In this document: positions 50,338 to 63,767 of the stretch, in pieces
Layout: each line of letters opens with the position of its first letter
Position numbering within the stretch: the stretch's first letter is position 1
NCBI GenBank assembly: GCA_013397455.1
Contig: VYZB01000117.1
Location: 1,770,055-1,834,054, forward strand
Direction of reading: 5' to 3'
Source of the DNA: Crotophaga sulcirostris
Lineage: Eukaryota > Chordata > Aves > Cuculiformes > Crotophagidae
Length of the DNA: 64,000 nucleotides
Made by a program: the position numbers and the translations under genes
The notes under the pieces: generated by a model
Seen by the model: only the letters and a program-made list of their open reading frames with translations
The model's database searches: none
What the model was told of the DNA's origin: nothing

Positions 50338-53300
50338 GTAAGGTTCACTAAATCTTATAAATGGGATGGCTCTATAAACAACTTGATCTATAGATTCTAT
50401 TGTTGTTTACGGATAATAGAGTTATCTATTTTCTCTAGCTATGAAGCGCTTTCTGTTTTAAAGTACTACTGTCATCATAAAAAACTAGTGAAAATTAGCA
50501 GCCAATTTCTCTTCTGCAGTGTTATATTAATTTCTATATGAACAGGTCTTGCCACACAGCTTTCAAAACATTCTCTCTCCCAGGATATTTAATTTCATGC
50601 AGAAAGCAATTTTTGATCAACACGCAAATTAGTGAATGAAGAGGACATGGTGCATCTCACTGCCTGTCTGAACTCTGGGAAAGCGTTCCCCACTGTGAGT
50701 TACTAGACTTGAAATGAAAAATTAATTCAGTTTTTTATTTACATACAAAAATTGGTCAAAGGACAGATAAGAAGTGGTAATGATAGATAGCAGTGGATTG
50801 TTGAATAAAAACTAGAGCTGTGAGGCAAATGCTGGACCTGGATTTAGTTAAAATGAAAGGGTTTCATATATGTCAGAGTGAGTATTTGCAATACTGTCAA
50901 GATGGAGAAGGTTAAAATACAGGTATGAATATAGACTGATCAGAATTAGAGTTACAGCAAGTATTATGTGTGAGGAGGAATAATATCAGAAAGATATTTG
51001 AGAGGAGAGAAAAACCTTGAAAGCAGCAACACCAGAGCCCCCAGAGAAACAACAGACAAACTCAGACACAGGCTTACAACCAGCCAAGACAGCAAGGTCA
51101 TCAGGTTCCTTATGGAATACATATTTTAGCCCAATCCAGACACACATTAGTTATTCCTGTTCAGCACAGTGGACTTCAAACCAAAACCAGTTCATACACT
51201 TGAACACATCTCAGGGCTGGAAAGGGTCAACCAGATTTCTCATCACAGTCGACATTAATCATTCAAAAGCTGGAGTGCCTAAATTAGTATGAAAGATACT
51301 GCAGTAAGCGCAGCTTGGCCAAATGATAATTAAATGACTACTGAAAAAAAAAGAAAAAGACAAAAAGATTGCACTGAACAACTGCTTCATTTGAGGAAGG
51401 GGGGGCAGGAACCAGCCGAAGTGCCTCTAGCTACTCGATCTTCTGCCGAACATTTCTATATTGGTAACGCAGTGAACTAAAAGCTCTGCTAGTGCTTTTC
51501 TCTTTTTAGATTCTAACCCTGGAAACATTTATAAACAGCACTAATTCTCTGCTTCTGCACATCCAAGTTAAGGTTTCTGCATAAATGTTTCCAGGATCCT
51601 AACTCTCATTTCCCCATCTCTGCTGAAACTATACAAGGGTCTTATAAAGCTAGTCATAAAACACAATCTGAAAGCACAGACTTTATTTCCCTAGCAAAAG
51701 GGACTGAAATGATGCTTCATGTTTTAAATTAATTTAGTTGTTGGTTCCTTTCAGTTGAGAGAAATACTCAAACCCCTGCTATATTATTCTCATTTCCTTC
51801 CCACTTTGAACTGACATCAGATAGTCCACATAAAACATTTTGCACAAAATTATTATGGTCAAAACCTTTAAGACAGAGAAAGGGAAAACATACCAGCTTT
51901 CTGAAGTTTTTATCTATAAAGCCCCTGTCTTGTTCTTGATAGTGCACTTATAAATAATTAAAATACATGAAGAGCAATAATAGCAAAATACTTTCCTTAT
52001 TAGGCTTGAACTCAACTTTCTAAGTATATTATCACCATGATGAGTCTCTATTTATCTTGCCTGTGGTAGTACTTTATTATGATTACATAAAAAGGTCTAT
52101 TTTAGGAAGGTTATATCTTTGATCTCTTTTTATATACATAGAAATCATTTGCAACTGACAGATCCATTACACTTGCACATGATATTCTTCATCTGCAAAT
52201 AAAATACTCTATATAAACAACTTAAAGAATCATTTTGTTTCCTTTAGAAAAGTGCATTCCTGCTTCTCTCAGCACATATAAATTGAATCCATACTGTGCA
52301 AATCAAAGAGGGTATTGATTCCTTAGGCAAGCATGTAGAATTCATTGCACTGTAAGTTTGTTATTTGGATCTTTTTTTTTTAATCAGCTGCCACATAAAC
52401 ACATCTATTTATAAACCTTGTCTGCAAACAACAACCATTTCTAAGGCAGGTACAGTCTGTGTGAATTTTCCAGAAAGCAGAGAAAGTGAAAAAGATGAAG
52501 GAGGGTTTTTTATCTGGCCTTATAGAGTGAGTGCACAGGCAAGTGCTTTGAAGCACAGGGCTTAGTCCACAGCACCACAGAACCTGCCTTGCCTCCAACA
52601 TCACCTTTTCTCATCATGCTCTCCATCCCCTCTCTCTGCAGCCTTGTCTTACATAAAGTCATTTTATTCTCCATGTATTGTTAGTCCTGAAAAAGTTCAG
52701 GCAATTATTGACAGAATAAATTTCCATGTGCTCTTTTCTTAATATCTTTAGTAAATGGATTCAATAGCTTATGCTCTACCTGTTTCATTATATCCTTCAC
52801 CTGACCATAATTACAATGAGTTACTAGAGCACAGGGATGATCTACGGGGACAAGGCTAAAACCACGTCTTCCATCAAAATTGACCTGTGTACCTCCAAAG
52901 GAAGGAGGAGAAGATCACTGGGAAAAGAGTGTTCCACAGGGCTGCCAAGGCCAATGTACTAAAGAAGCAGTATCCTCTCAGTGCCCAATCAACAAACATC
53001 CATCAGTCTCTACATGTCAAATGGGAAAAATAAGGTGAGGAAAAACAAGAAAAGGAAGGAAAAGGTATTTCAAAGTGAGATAAAGAAATAAATTTCTGAA
53101 AGAGAACTACCCATGGCATCAGCCAGCTAACATTACGACTGAGGATGCTAATCTCTATTTCATGACTTGCAAAGATAAACCCATATTGTGGCTTTTAAAA
53201 CTTTGTAATGGAACCTATGTATTCCTTTGGTAAATGAATTGCCATGAGCTTTGATTCCTGAATGAGACAACTGTTACCAGTTTCTCAGAGTTTCAAAGGG

Positions 53301-56300
53301 AAGCCTTGGAAGGGCTATGTTGTTTTAAGTTTATTCATACTATACAAAAGACAGTCCCTGATTTAAGTCAGATTTTATCACTGTATAAAAACGTGGAGAA
53401 CTGCTGCGTTAGGACGGCATAGGCTCATGTACATTAGTCCCAGTTTGAACCTGATGATCTGCAAGCCATTTGTTATGATATGATGGACCATACTGAGACA
53501 GAATGAATGCTGCAAAGGACTTATTTGTCTACAAATACATAGGTATCTGCCACCAAGAGCACGCAGCTCTGTGCAATATAAGCTCTAAACTTGAGAGATG
53601 GGGAAAATATGGCCCTGCTCCCCACTGGGGTGCACTCTTTGCTGAAGTGTGACTAAATCTACTCTACTGGCAGACCAGATTTAATAATGTTCTTTTCCTT
53701 CTCAAGAATGTTATAAAGCTGCATTAACATCCTCAGGCAAAAGTCTCCACACAAACAAAAAGGAATATTGTTTCTATTTTAGAGACACGATAAAACCCCA
53801 TAGGCAGCCACCTACATAATAAGTATTTCCACTCACCCTCGCTGCTGAAAAACCAACATTCAGATCACTTCTAAGTTTAGAATAAAGTAGTATGAAAAGT
53901 TAAACACATGAGCAAATTCAGGATTGCAATTACCTTAGTTAAAGTACCATCCTGATTTATCACCTAGTTCTTACTAAAAATCGTTCTGTCATTTTTCCAG
54001 AACAAGTACACATGACCACTCAGAAGATTCAGGTGTACAGCAAATAATATGGATTTTGGAGAAGAGATCCTTTCATACACCAAACTCTCAGCACCTCATT
54101 GATAGAAAACCCATAACCAGAGCATGGAAAAAAAACACTGGAAAAAAATGTAAAAAAAATTACTGCAATTACTGTGCAAACATAAGGAGTCAAATGAGCA
54201 GACCCAAACTGCATTCCCTAAAATCCTTTAAATTCATGTTGTAAGTGTAAACCAGTAGCAAACGTAGTGTAAAAACACAGTAACTTCCAGTGGCCTTATT
54301 AAAACATTAGAAGGGTTGCAGTACAATTTACTGAAGAGGCAGCTCTGCAATGCTGTATATCACCATTTGATAGAAGGCCACCTTAACCAGAAAGGGAAAG
54401 TTCATTGAGATGATATCATCATACATCTTCTGATTGATTATCTGCTCAATAAATAAATACATTCATATTTTAAATAATTACTGAAATTGTAGATTCCTCC
54501 ATTATTTCTTTACCTCCACCAAGAAAAGCTTTTCTGTAAATGATGGACACTGGGCAAAGATTCACCAAAACCTTTCCAAATGCTGTAATGTCACAGCGGC
54601 AGCACAAACTACCCATAAAACCACTTAAGCTGCCAGTACACAAAACAGCACATAAAAATCCAGGAAACTTATGGGAATTACACCGGTACTTATAAAAGTA
54701 CTTATATATAAAAGCTTAGTACATATTCCAATTCCAAACAACATCAGAAAGCTTCATCATTGTCACCAAGTAGCAAAACCATATGCAGGGCCAGTGCTTA
54801 GGTGACACTTCACAGGCAAGAATAATTCACTTGAGTGACACCTTAAAAAATGGGCTCTTAAATTCCTGGGGAATAGATGTATTTCTAAGATTCTTCACAA
54901 TGGCTAAATAATGCAGTGAATCCATTAAAATAACCTGCCAGAAGTTCCAGTAAGTCTGTCTTCGGACAGTTCCTGTAAATCTGACTGTTTACTGCTACGA
55001 TCTTGGATGCTCCACTATACATGCTTGGCAAATACATATGTGTAGGCAGGGGCACGGCACTGCTGGGATGCTGCAAGATGCAGTTCTTTGCAGAAAAGAA
55101 AGGTGGTGAAAGGGGTGAAATCAATACAAATGCCAGAGCTAATTTCAAGCTGCAGCTGTGTAGCAGCTATGTCTGCATCTGGTCTCCTGCCTCTCCCATC
55201 CAGACCCCATCCTGACTTGCATCCTGGCTCAGCACTCCTGCATGCCTCACTGTGACCACGGCTTTCCACACCCTGGTGGAGCCACCGGCCATCGCTGCAC
55301 ACTTTGGCCTTTGGAGTGTATCTGCTCTCGCTCCTCGTCAAGAGGCCCCTGAAATTCTTTCAAATCTGTCTGAAATACTGCTACTAAAAACAAAGCAAAT
55401 CCAGGGAAGGCATATCAGGATCATGATGTACACAGCAGTTAGCGACTTGTTACATGACTAAGAGCTGGCAGATGTAGACTGCTCCTTCAAAGTGATCTCA
55501 TTTGAATGAGACTACAAACCTCAGGAGGTAACATTAAACATTACCTGTGCCTGATCTTGAAACAGAGTTATTAACTTGAATTTGTGTTCTTATTAAGAGT
55601 GGCACAAATGCTAATACGAGCATGACAAGGCGCGCATTCTTGATGGTCCTCTGCTTTGTGCAAGAGGTAGGTAACACCATTTACCAGAGACATTTACAGT
55701 GACAGAACTTGGAGACTGTACAGATTCAAAAGGCTTTTATCGTAATAAACTATCATTTTGCTGTTTTAATTCTTCAGACAAATTTAGAAGTCAAGTAAGT
55801 TCTGCTTTGTCAAGACTTGTGTAATTATTTTTGCTGCTGGCATTGTTATCCGTCCTGGCCCAACTAACTTTACAGAAAAGAAAACATGGCACAACAGGGA
55901 CATCTTTCCCATAAGAACCAAATGGGTTGAAATATTAAAACTTCAAGCTTTTTGAGAAGGAACACAAACAGGGGCACATATTATCAGCCTATAACTGTGC
56001 CAACAACAAGATTAATCCACAGAGTACAAGACCTTTCTATTTTATATGTGGCACCCGGTAACAAAGATGTAGATCACACTGTAAACTTAAATTCCAAAAT
56101 TGATTTTGTGTTGCAAAACACTTCTGGACAGTGGGAAAACTTTGTGATGACTTTGATTCCAGATTCTCCAGTCAATTTTTGTTTCTACTGCAAATGTTTA
56201 ACTTTTTCCTGTGACTCTAAGTAGCAGTAGATAGCCCTTACCCAGAAAAAAATTCATCTAGATACAGAACATGGACACATCTCGGAGATGAGATAACATT

Positions 56301-57625
56301 AAACTCCCAATTTTCTTTGAAAACTAGATTCTCTATTCATAATAATTCATAAATGCCTTAAAGAATAATGTTACAATGCCATGCACATGGGCAGCACAAC
56401 TCTATTCTTGCTCATTTATGGCAATTTCATGGTCAACAGAGATGAAAAGTCTTCCTAAACTAAAGGGAGGATTTTTCTAAGATTAAAAGTAATACATAGA
56501 TTTAAGTGGGTTAATATTTATGTTAGCCCAATGTAGCAACTCCAAATAGTCAGAGAAATGTAACTCAATCTTTGGAAATAGCTGCAATTAAAAAAATAAT
56601 TAAAATCAAATTAATCTTTGCCCTGTGCCAATGTAATGCTTAAACTGCAATTATGAAATCTGTAACAGAAAAATAAATAAATAAGTAATAAATTACACAT
56701 GTAGCTGAACAAAAGCAGTGAGAGCTAAAGGAGCAATGCAGTGACTCAACAACAAAAGTGCTTTGCTTGGGGTCAAATCTCATTATTTGCACTACAGTTA
56801 TTTGGACTCATCTGCATAGATGAAGATGAGAATTTTACAGCAAACTTGTGAAGTTCTGAATGAAGTAGACTGACATTTGGGAAAGGATATTTCCATAAAC
56901 AAATGTTGACACGTGACAGATGGGTACAAGGTCTATTTGAGGACTACTGTATGTATTCATGTTATTCATATCACTATTTCTTTACAAGCTTCCTAGCAAC
57001 AGAATTTCTAGCTAAATCTACTGGAAGCCGAAGTCACATGCTCTCTGAGTGACCCACTACCCTCCCCCAAAAAAGTATTTTTGAGGGGAATTCAAGAAAA
57101 TCATTCAAGAAAACTATTGAACATGATCCTCCTGAAAAACAGAGGATGTACTTGAATGATCTAAACTGGTTCACGTGGATTTTTTTATATATATTTTCCA
57201 GACAGAATTTGTTCAAACTGTGTAGTATTTTGTTTCATTAAAGCTGAGCACTGCCTGTAGGACCACAAAACCACAGATGTTGAAGGTGTGATTCCTCAGA
57301 GTTGTAACATGGAAAATTCAAGATCTTCAGGTATGAGCTAGGTTACCACCCTTCACTGGCCACGGGTGGTAATGCTAAAAGCTGTGAGCAACACTAGGTG
57401 TCATACTAGTTGCTGACCTATATTTCAGCTTTTAAATTTCCTATGTCTGCCAGCAATGTTGGAGATGTTGTCTGTGACCAGTGGTTTAGACATCAGAGAT
57501 TCAAGACCTGAGAGCTAAGTGGAGCAGCCCTGGAGGAGAGGGCAGGGAGGAGTGCCTAGGGAATTACCGTTGGAGCAGTGACACTAAATTTAAAATAATC
57601 AAATTGTGCAAAGTTTTCAAGGCAT

Positions 57626-58380
57626 TATAGAATCATTTAGGTTGGAAGAGATCCTTAAGCTCATTGAGTCCAACCATCAAGCTAACACTGCCAAGTTCAT
57701 CACCAAACCATGTCCCTAGGTGCCACATCTACACGTGTTTCAAATATTTCCTGAGATGCTGGCTCAAGCCCTCGCCTGGGCAGCCTCTTCCAAAGCTTGA
57801 CAAGCAATTCACTGAAGAAATTTTTTTCTAATATCCAATCTAAACCTCCCCGATGCAACTTGAGGCTGTTTTCTCTTGTCCTATTGCTTGATACTTGGGA
57901 GAAGAGACCAACACCCACCTCTCTACAGACTCCTTTCAGGTAGTTGTAGAGAGTAACAAGGTCTTCCCTCAGACTCCCTCTCTCCAGGCTTCACAAACCC
58001 AATTCCTTCAGCCACTCATAATAAGACTTGTTATTTAGAGCCTTCACCAGCTTCGTCGTCCTCCTCGCACACTGCAGCACCTCAACATCTTTCTTGTAGT
58101 GAGAGGCCCAAAACTGAACACAGGATTCAATGAGCAGCCTCAACAGTGCTGACTGCAGGGGCACAATCTCTACCCTACTCCTGCTGGTCATACCATTTCT
58201 GATCCAATCCAGGATGTTGTTGGCATTCTTGGTCACCCGAGCATACTGCTGGCTCAGTATTCAGCTGGCTGTCGACCAACACTCCCAGGTCCATTTGTGC
58301 CAGGCAGCCTTCCAGGCACTTGTCCCCAAGCCTGCAGTTTTGCACGGGGTTGTTGTGACCCAAGTACATGATCTCGTACA
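57626..58380 (-). mobile_element. CR1 LINE, 3' end, about 750 bases
   Basis: A minus-strand CR1. On the + strand it reads TATAGAATCATTTAGGTTGG (tail), GATCCTTAAGCTCATTGAGT, then TCTAATATCCAATCTAAACC, then the reverse-complemented ORF2 C-terminus and thumb. Minus-strand peptides include SRVEIVPLQSALLRLLIESC and VQFWASHYKKDVEVLQCARR. The tail block (TTTAGGTTGGAAGAGATCCT) places it with the copy at 45.7 kb rather than with those at 12.6, 16.5 and 38.3 kb. Frameshifts are present; it ends near 58380. Confidence 0.94.
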
Positions 58381-58542
58381 TTAGACAATGCATTCTCCCA
58401 GATGACAAATACACATGCTCGTCTTCAATTGAGGAAAAGAAAGTGCTGTAGAAAAATCACAGTGAGACGATAACTTCCTTAATTTGCCAAAGTAACAGTA
58501 AAAACAAAAAAGCCAAACTATTCTGCTACAATACGATATTTC

Positions 58543-58558
58543 GGGAGGGGGGGGGGGG
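58543..58558 (+). repeat. Poly-G tract
   Basis: GGG, one A, then twelve G in a row. Such runs are prone to polymerase slippage and to length error in sequencing. Confidence 0.9.
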
Positions 58559-59828
58559 TCTACATTTCAGAGTATAAGATATTAGAATTGCACTGGGGAT
58601 GGTCCTAGCAAGGTTTCACCTTGGTTACTTCTCACATCTTTAACATGCTGCAGCAGACAGCAGGAAGATCTGAGTGTATTACAATGAAAACAAGATAGGA
58701 AAAAAGAGAGGATTATTGCTAAATACATTTGTATTTGTAGCAACGAACATACTGGGTTGTTGCCTTGGGGTTTTTTAAATTAATTTACCTAGATTTTTTT
58801 CTCTTTTTTCTTGAAGGCAACTGGGGTTTTATGGCTCTTCAACACACAACCTCAAATAAGTAGATCCTAGGTATGAAACACGCCTAAGTTAAAATCACAG
58901 TCTGGCATTGACTCAGTAACAGAGAGATAGGCAATTTCCCAAAGATCAAAGCATGCATTTTTAAGTCATAGAATGTGAATTTATCAGCAATTATTCTTCA
59001 TTCACAGACATGTCATGAAGATTTCTTAACAGCTTAACCATGCAGCAGATATGTAAAACTGCATAAGTGCCAAATATTATTATTACCACAGTGTATATGT
59101 CCTTAAAAATCTTGAAGACACAGAGGTGTTCCTCATGATGTCCCCACATGCTTCAGTCACCAGGCCTTTTAAGACACATATTCGCACAGTCCTCTAGTAG
59201 CATTGCTCAAACAAAGTGCAATTCCTAAGTAGCATCTCTTGACTCCCCACTGGAACAAAGACAATATTTTTTAAGGCTTAAATGCCTTAATTTTGACTTT
59301 CTATTCTGCACTGAAAATTTGCTATTTGCCACATAGCAAATTGCCTGGAGACCAAAACCTTCAAATCTCTAATTCATGTTCTACTTGTTCTCATTTCCAC
59401 TCTGGACACTGGGCCAATGCTTCATCCCAGTCAGTGTTGCAAAGGCCTTTTGTGTTCCTGTTACATTAATAGGTACAGCAGGAATCCACAGGCTGTTAGA
59501 TTATCTCAAAAGTTATGGGGAACAGAAAGTCTTTTTTTTTTTTCTTCTACAAATTAACACATAGGAAAGACTAAAATCTACACTGAACTCATACAATCTA
59601 GGAAAACTAGATTTCTGATGGGTAAACTGTAGTCTTTTCAACCATTGTCAGCAAAAAGTCAAAACACAAATCACTGGAGGAAGTGCGGACACAGATGGAT
59701 GTGGCAGAGCAGCACACCTTTACCTTGGAGCATACACCCAAATCACTTACATTAAAGTCAGTTCAGGTTTTATGCTCTGATTCTGATTTTGATAATTCAC
59801 ATACTGTTTTGGATATGTTATTGGGCAT

Positions 59829-59879
59829 GGGGTTAGGGTTGGGGTTTTGGTTTTGGGTTTTTTTTGGGGGGGTGGAGGG
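59829..59879 (+). repeat. Telomere-like G-rich tract, G-quadruplex candidate
   Basis: The + strand carries successive G runs of 4, 3, 4, 2, 3, 7, 2 and 3 separated mostly by T-rich loops, beginning GGGGTTAGGGTTGGGGTTTT. It holds one exact TTAGGG unit plus TTTTGG-type variants. Six of the runs are three or longer, enough for a G-quadruplex, although two loops are 8-10 bases long. It may be a decayed interstitial telomeric sequence or simply a slipped G/T tract. Confidence 0.75.
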
Positions 59880-60865
59880 TTGGTTGCCATGGATTTGGCT
59901 GTTTTCCTTTATTGCCTTGGGGTTTTTTACCATACTTTCATTATGATGTGGATCATAATTTTTAAGTAGAGACTATTACTTTGCAGTTCACCAAGATATT
60001 TCTTACCCCTGTCACAAGGAAACCGTAAGTTTTCATGTTTAAAAGATGCAAAAGACCTCACGAATTTCTGGAATAATTTATGGGATTTATGCCACTTTAT
60101 GCTTTTTAATCACAACGCCAATGATGGATGCATTCATCTCCTGAATGCTGACTGAGCTCATGATACAGTGGTATTTCATCCTAGACTTCTAACGTCATAA
60201 CATTTACAAAGTTAAAGGCATCCATCCATCTCTGGTCACTCACCTAATCAACACTCCTAGCTATGTCAAGTAAGTCTCTCTGTAGTAATGTTTAACTTTT
60301 CCTTGATTCTTATTGTATAAAGAAAACTTTCAGTGAAGATGTAGTTGGCTATTTTACCACTGGGAAAGGAAAGCAATAAGGAATGGTGCGTTCTTGACTG
60401 CTGCGTACCTTCAGGGAACAGGTTAATAAGAACAACGAATTAAATGGAACAAAGAAATGAAAATCCATCTGCTGTTGGGAAAACTAAGCCTCATAGCCCT
60501 GAATCCCCCAAAAGAAACTGTACAAATTTGTTTTCAGAATTAACATTAAAGGTTGTAGGAAGAAGACACATATGAAATCAAAATATGTACATATCACTGA
60601 CTCTGCCACGGTGTTTACCTTGTAAACTTTCTGGGGAAAAGAGCTGTGATTTCTTTTGCAGGCTCAAGCCCCCAAAATGTCCCCAAGGAGAACTTCAAAG
60701 ACATTAAATCAAATTGTACATTGTTTTACTTTTGATTGCTTAAAGGAAAACATACGAAATAAAATTGATTCAATGTACTACTAATATCAGCTGCAATTAT
60801 CTGGATGGTTAAATTCAGCTCACTGGCAAACATGTTTGAAAACCTATTCAAATTTACTTACCTAT

Positions 60866-60990
60866 GTTCATCACAATATTATGAAGCAAAATGTCAATCC
60901 CTAATTTAATATTGCTGATGAAGAAATAAAGGCACAGTTCAATGGCTTGTTCAAGGCCAGAAAAGACATCAGTGACAAACTCCTATATTA
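60866..60990 (-). mobile_element. MIR / CORE-SINE ancient SINE
   Basis: On the + strand the region reads TTCATCACAATATTATGAAG, then GCTGATGAAGAAATAAAGGC, then ACAG...TGGCTTGTTCAAGGCCAG. This follows the reverse complement of the MIR core (TCCTCACAAC...ATGAGG, CAGATGAGGAAACTGAGGC, ACAG...TGACTTGCCCAAGGTCAC). It is strongly diverged, so the limits are approximate. Confidence 0.6.
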
Positions 60991-63110
60991 TATATCCTAT
61001 GACTGGATCTCCATAGCATAGAGATCAGTAAAGTGCTTCCATCTCAGGTTTAGGAATTTTTTTTTTCTCTATCCCATTTGAAGTATTTGAATTTTTTCTT
61101 TCTTTCTGTGCTCTAGACCAGGTCTTTTATTTTCCCTCCGAGAGAAAATTCTTAATTACATCATATTTTCTGACATCACACATACACAACCACATCTTCT
61201 TACTGCATTCCTTTATTAGCTTCCTTTAAGCAGAACTTACAGTTTACAGCGTGGCTGTGAAAATGTAACCGCAATAGTTTCTTCCTAAGGTGACAATTAG
61301 AAAAGAAAAAAGAATTACAAAGGAACCACACAGACTCGTAATAGGCTATCACGACAATTATATTAACCCAGTGATATTCATTTGAAGAAATGGTCCTTGC
61401 CGTGAGATGATAAAACAAATATACTTGGGTATCTTTTATTTCTTTTTGTTTTTCAGTGCATCTACAGTCACTCATTAATTAAACTGTAAGAACCCCCAGT
61501 GTCATCAAGCAATTAACTGGTTACCTCCCCGTAGTAAATTCCAAATCAGGGACAGGGACAGATAATTTGTAAAAAGATTTTAAATCTCTCTTTCCCAAGT
61601 GACATTAATTTTATACACAAATTAGTTTTCCTAGGTGGGTATTGAGGTTTTTATGAGTTGTATGTGAAGCAGATGAAGATGTGAAGCACAAGCTAGTGCA
61701 TAGAAATGATATGAACACCCGAGGCTGAACCAAAGGAGTCCTGAGACAAATTCTATTCCTCACTATCTCATAAAAGGTACAACAGCCCCATGTTCCAGAT
61801 TTCTTTTGCAAGGAAATTTGCAATAATAATTGAAACTTAAAATTTCAACCATTAAAGAAGTAACCTGTTGGGTAAATGTGCCTTATTTGGCTAGCATGAA
61901 TAATTCTTACCTTAGGAAGTCCTACAAGATTAACATCCTTTTCAGCCTTTGATACAAACCTGTCATAATACCTTCTAGTAGTTTTAATGTGATATATATC
62001 TCTCTGGTAGGATCAGAATCAAATTCTGACATCAATGATACAAAGTTCTGCCTCCTTCAAACAAACCAAGGACATTAATTCTCCTCCCATCTATTACTAT
62101 TCAACTTCGAAAAGTATTTTAGGTACAGTTTGTATGCTGGATTCTATATGGAATAAGCACTGTTATTAGAATCAAATATGGAGAATTTCTTACTCTTGGT
62201 TTTTTGTTTTTTTTTTTTTAAATGGCCAGGACTTCTTAAGCCCTCCTAAAAGTTCTATGATTTAAATAAGAACATATTTAACCTCAGTTAAACCTTTGTG
62301 ACAAATCAGACGTAAAAAGAGACAGAGGAGACTGCTTTCTTCTGCAAAGTAGGTGTTTTAAACTTATCCTGAATGAGCAGAAATATTTCTTTGGGGCAGA
62401 TAAGTACTCTAAATGCATTATAGAGAAGTTCCAGGACACAATGGCTTGTATATAATGTAATACCCTTTTCAATTCAGGAAGCTGAGATTCATATCTACAT
62501 AGGACAGAAGCAAAATTAATTTGATGGCCTCGGCATGGACCTAATGGACCTAATTAACATTCCAAACCTCTTTTAGAAACAGTACTTGAGTAATTTCTTA
62601 AATGAGAACCAAAATGAAATAACACTGTAAAGCCTGAGGTGACAGAGCTCAAAGGGAACAGTCATTTTGGTGTACGACTATGTTTTCTGTAGTAGAAGGA
62701 TCAGGAATGCATATTAATGAGAATGAAGGGTTTGTAGAGAGAAGTAATAGAAGAGATGACCTCTTCTTACAAACTTTACCTCATTTACATCCTTAGACTA
62801 TAAGATTATCAGGTCTACAACAAGGTTACTATGAACAGTTCTTTTCCATAAGAGTAAATGCAGTCAAATAAAGGAGGCATTTTTAATCAAACCTTATTGT
62901 GGAATTTACGAGTCAAAACCTTATAGCAGTTGTTGCTTTGAAAATTTGTCAAATGTTACTCAAGTCCTCTTTTGCAAACAATCTAACATGGTCAGCAGTT
63001 ACTCATACAGCTATCTAAAACCAGAAACTGATCAAAAGCTGAAAAGTTAGGCCATCCATTGTGTGCTGTTATTATAATGTTTGCTCCAACTTTTCACCTT
63101 GTCCTTCCAG

Positions 63111-63208
63111 AAAATATTGAAGCTAGAGAAACTCAAGTTTTACTTCATCTTGGTGTTTTGAAAGATACTGTGGATGAAGACATTTTACTAGTGTTAAATA
63201 CTTCATGA
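63111..63208 (+). other. Possible terminal exon (low confidence)
   Basis: After an acceptor-like pyrimidine stretch ending CCTTGTCCTTCCAG at 63110, one frame stays open for 32 codons to the TGA at 63206-63208. The predicted peptide (with parts EARETQVLLHLGVLKDTVDE and DILLVLNTS) is amphipathic and acidic. I recognise no family, and a frame this short can arise by chance. No polyadenylation signal of canonical form is obvious just downstream. Confidence 0.12.
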
Positions 63209-63678
63209 TGGGAAACCAAGTACCATAAGTATCACCCAACAGCAAGCTCAAGACTAGACCTACAACTATGATATCTCAACCTCCACTCCTATGGGAAAAC
63301 CAGTGGTAAGGTAGCTAAAGAAAATCCCAGTGCAGCCAGAGGCAGTGCTGGGCATCCATGTCCCTCAGGTGTCATTTCTTTTGCTGTTTCTCAAAATGAG
63401 AGCTTTTCCTCTAAAGATTTTTTGCCTTTCTTCTTTATCATCAATGTCTGTGCACTGAAGCTGAACTGGGAGACAGTTTAGTAGCTCAGTTCCCATTGCT
63501 GAAGTTCAATATTATTTTTCTAGAAAGATGTGGTTTTCTATTACAATCATGGGTGAAAAAAAGAGCTCAAAATTAAGTACCAATATTTTTTGTTTAATAA
63601 CATTAGGACAACTCATATGTCACAGTTCATTGTCTGCAAAGCCAGACTAAGTTAGCATATGGGTAAATCACCAAAGAA

Positions 63679-63737
63679 AGAGCTGAAGCATGACATGCCC
63701 AAGTCACAGAAGGCAAGCGCAGGAATTTGTAGAATGA
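63679..63737 (-). mobile_element. Possible MIR fragment
   Basis: GAGCTGAAGCATGACATGCCCAAGTCACAG followed by GCAGGAATTTGTAGAA resembles the reverse complement of the MIR core and head (AACTGAGGCA...TGACTTGCCCAAGGTCACACAG...CAGGATTTGAA). The match is short and gapped. Confidence 0.35.
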
Positions 63738-63767
63738 AAAACCACCCACTGTAGGAGAAAATCAGGT

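Larger units (their letters stand above)
47386..57625. other. Unique sequence, one N, no firm gene
   Basis: A 10-kb interval without a recognised gene. It holds the single undetermined base and its flanking direct repeat (48137-48160), a perfect hairpin (48177-48200) and an open frame ending at a donor-like site (50130-50337). The part from about 55000 to 55340 is GC-richer with low stop density on both strands but shows no known domain. An A-rich (AAAT)n-like patch occurs near 56670-56690. Confidence 0.4.
58381..60865. other. Unique sequence with G-rich tracts
   Basis: No gene is recognised. The stretch contains a 12-base G run (58547-58558), two exact 18-base copies of TTGCCTTGGGGTTTTTTA (58760-58777 and 59912-59929) and a telomere-like G-rich tract (59829-59879). 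Confidence 0.45.
60991..63767. other. Unique AT-rich sequence, possible third MIR and possible exon
   Basis: No gene is firmly recognised. A possible acceptor followed by an open frame is at 63111-63208, and a weak MIR-like stretch is at 63679-63737; both have entries. A 12-base or longer T run occurs near 62208-62220. Confidence 0.4.
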
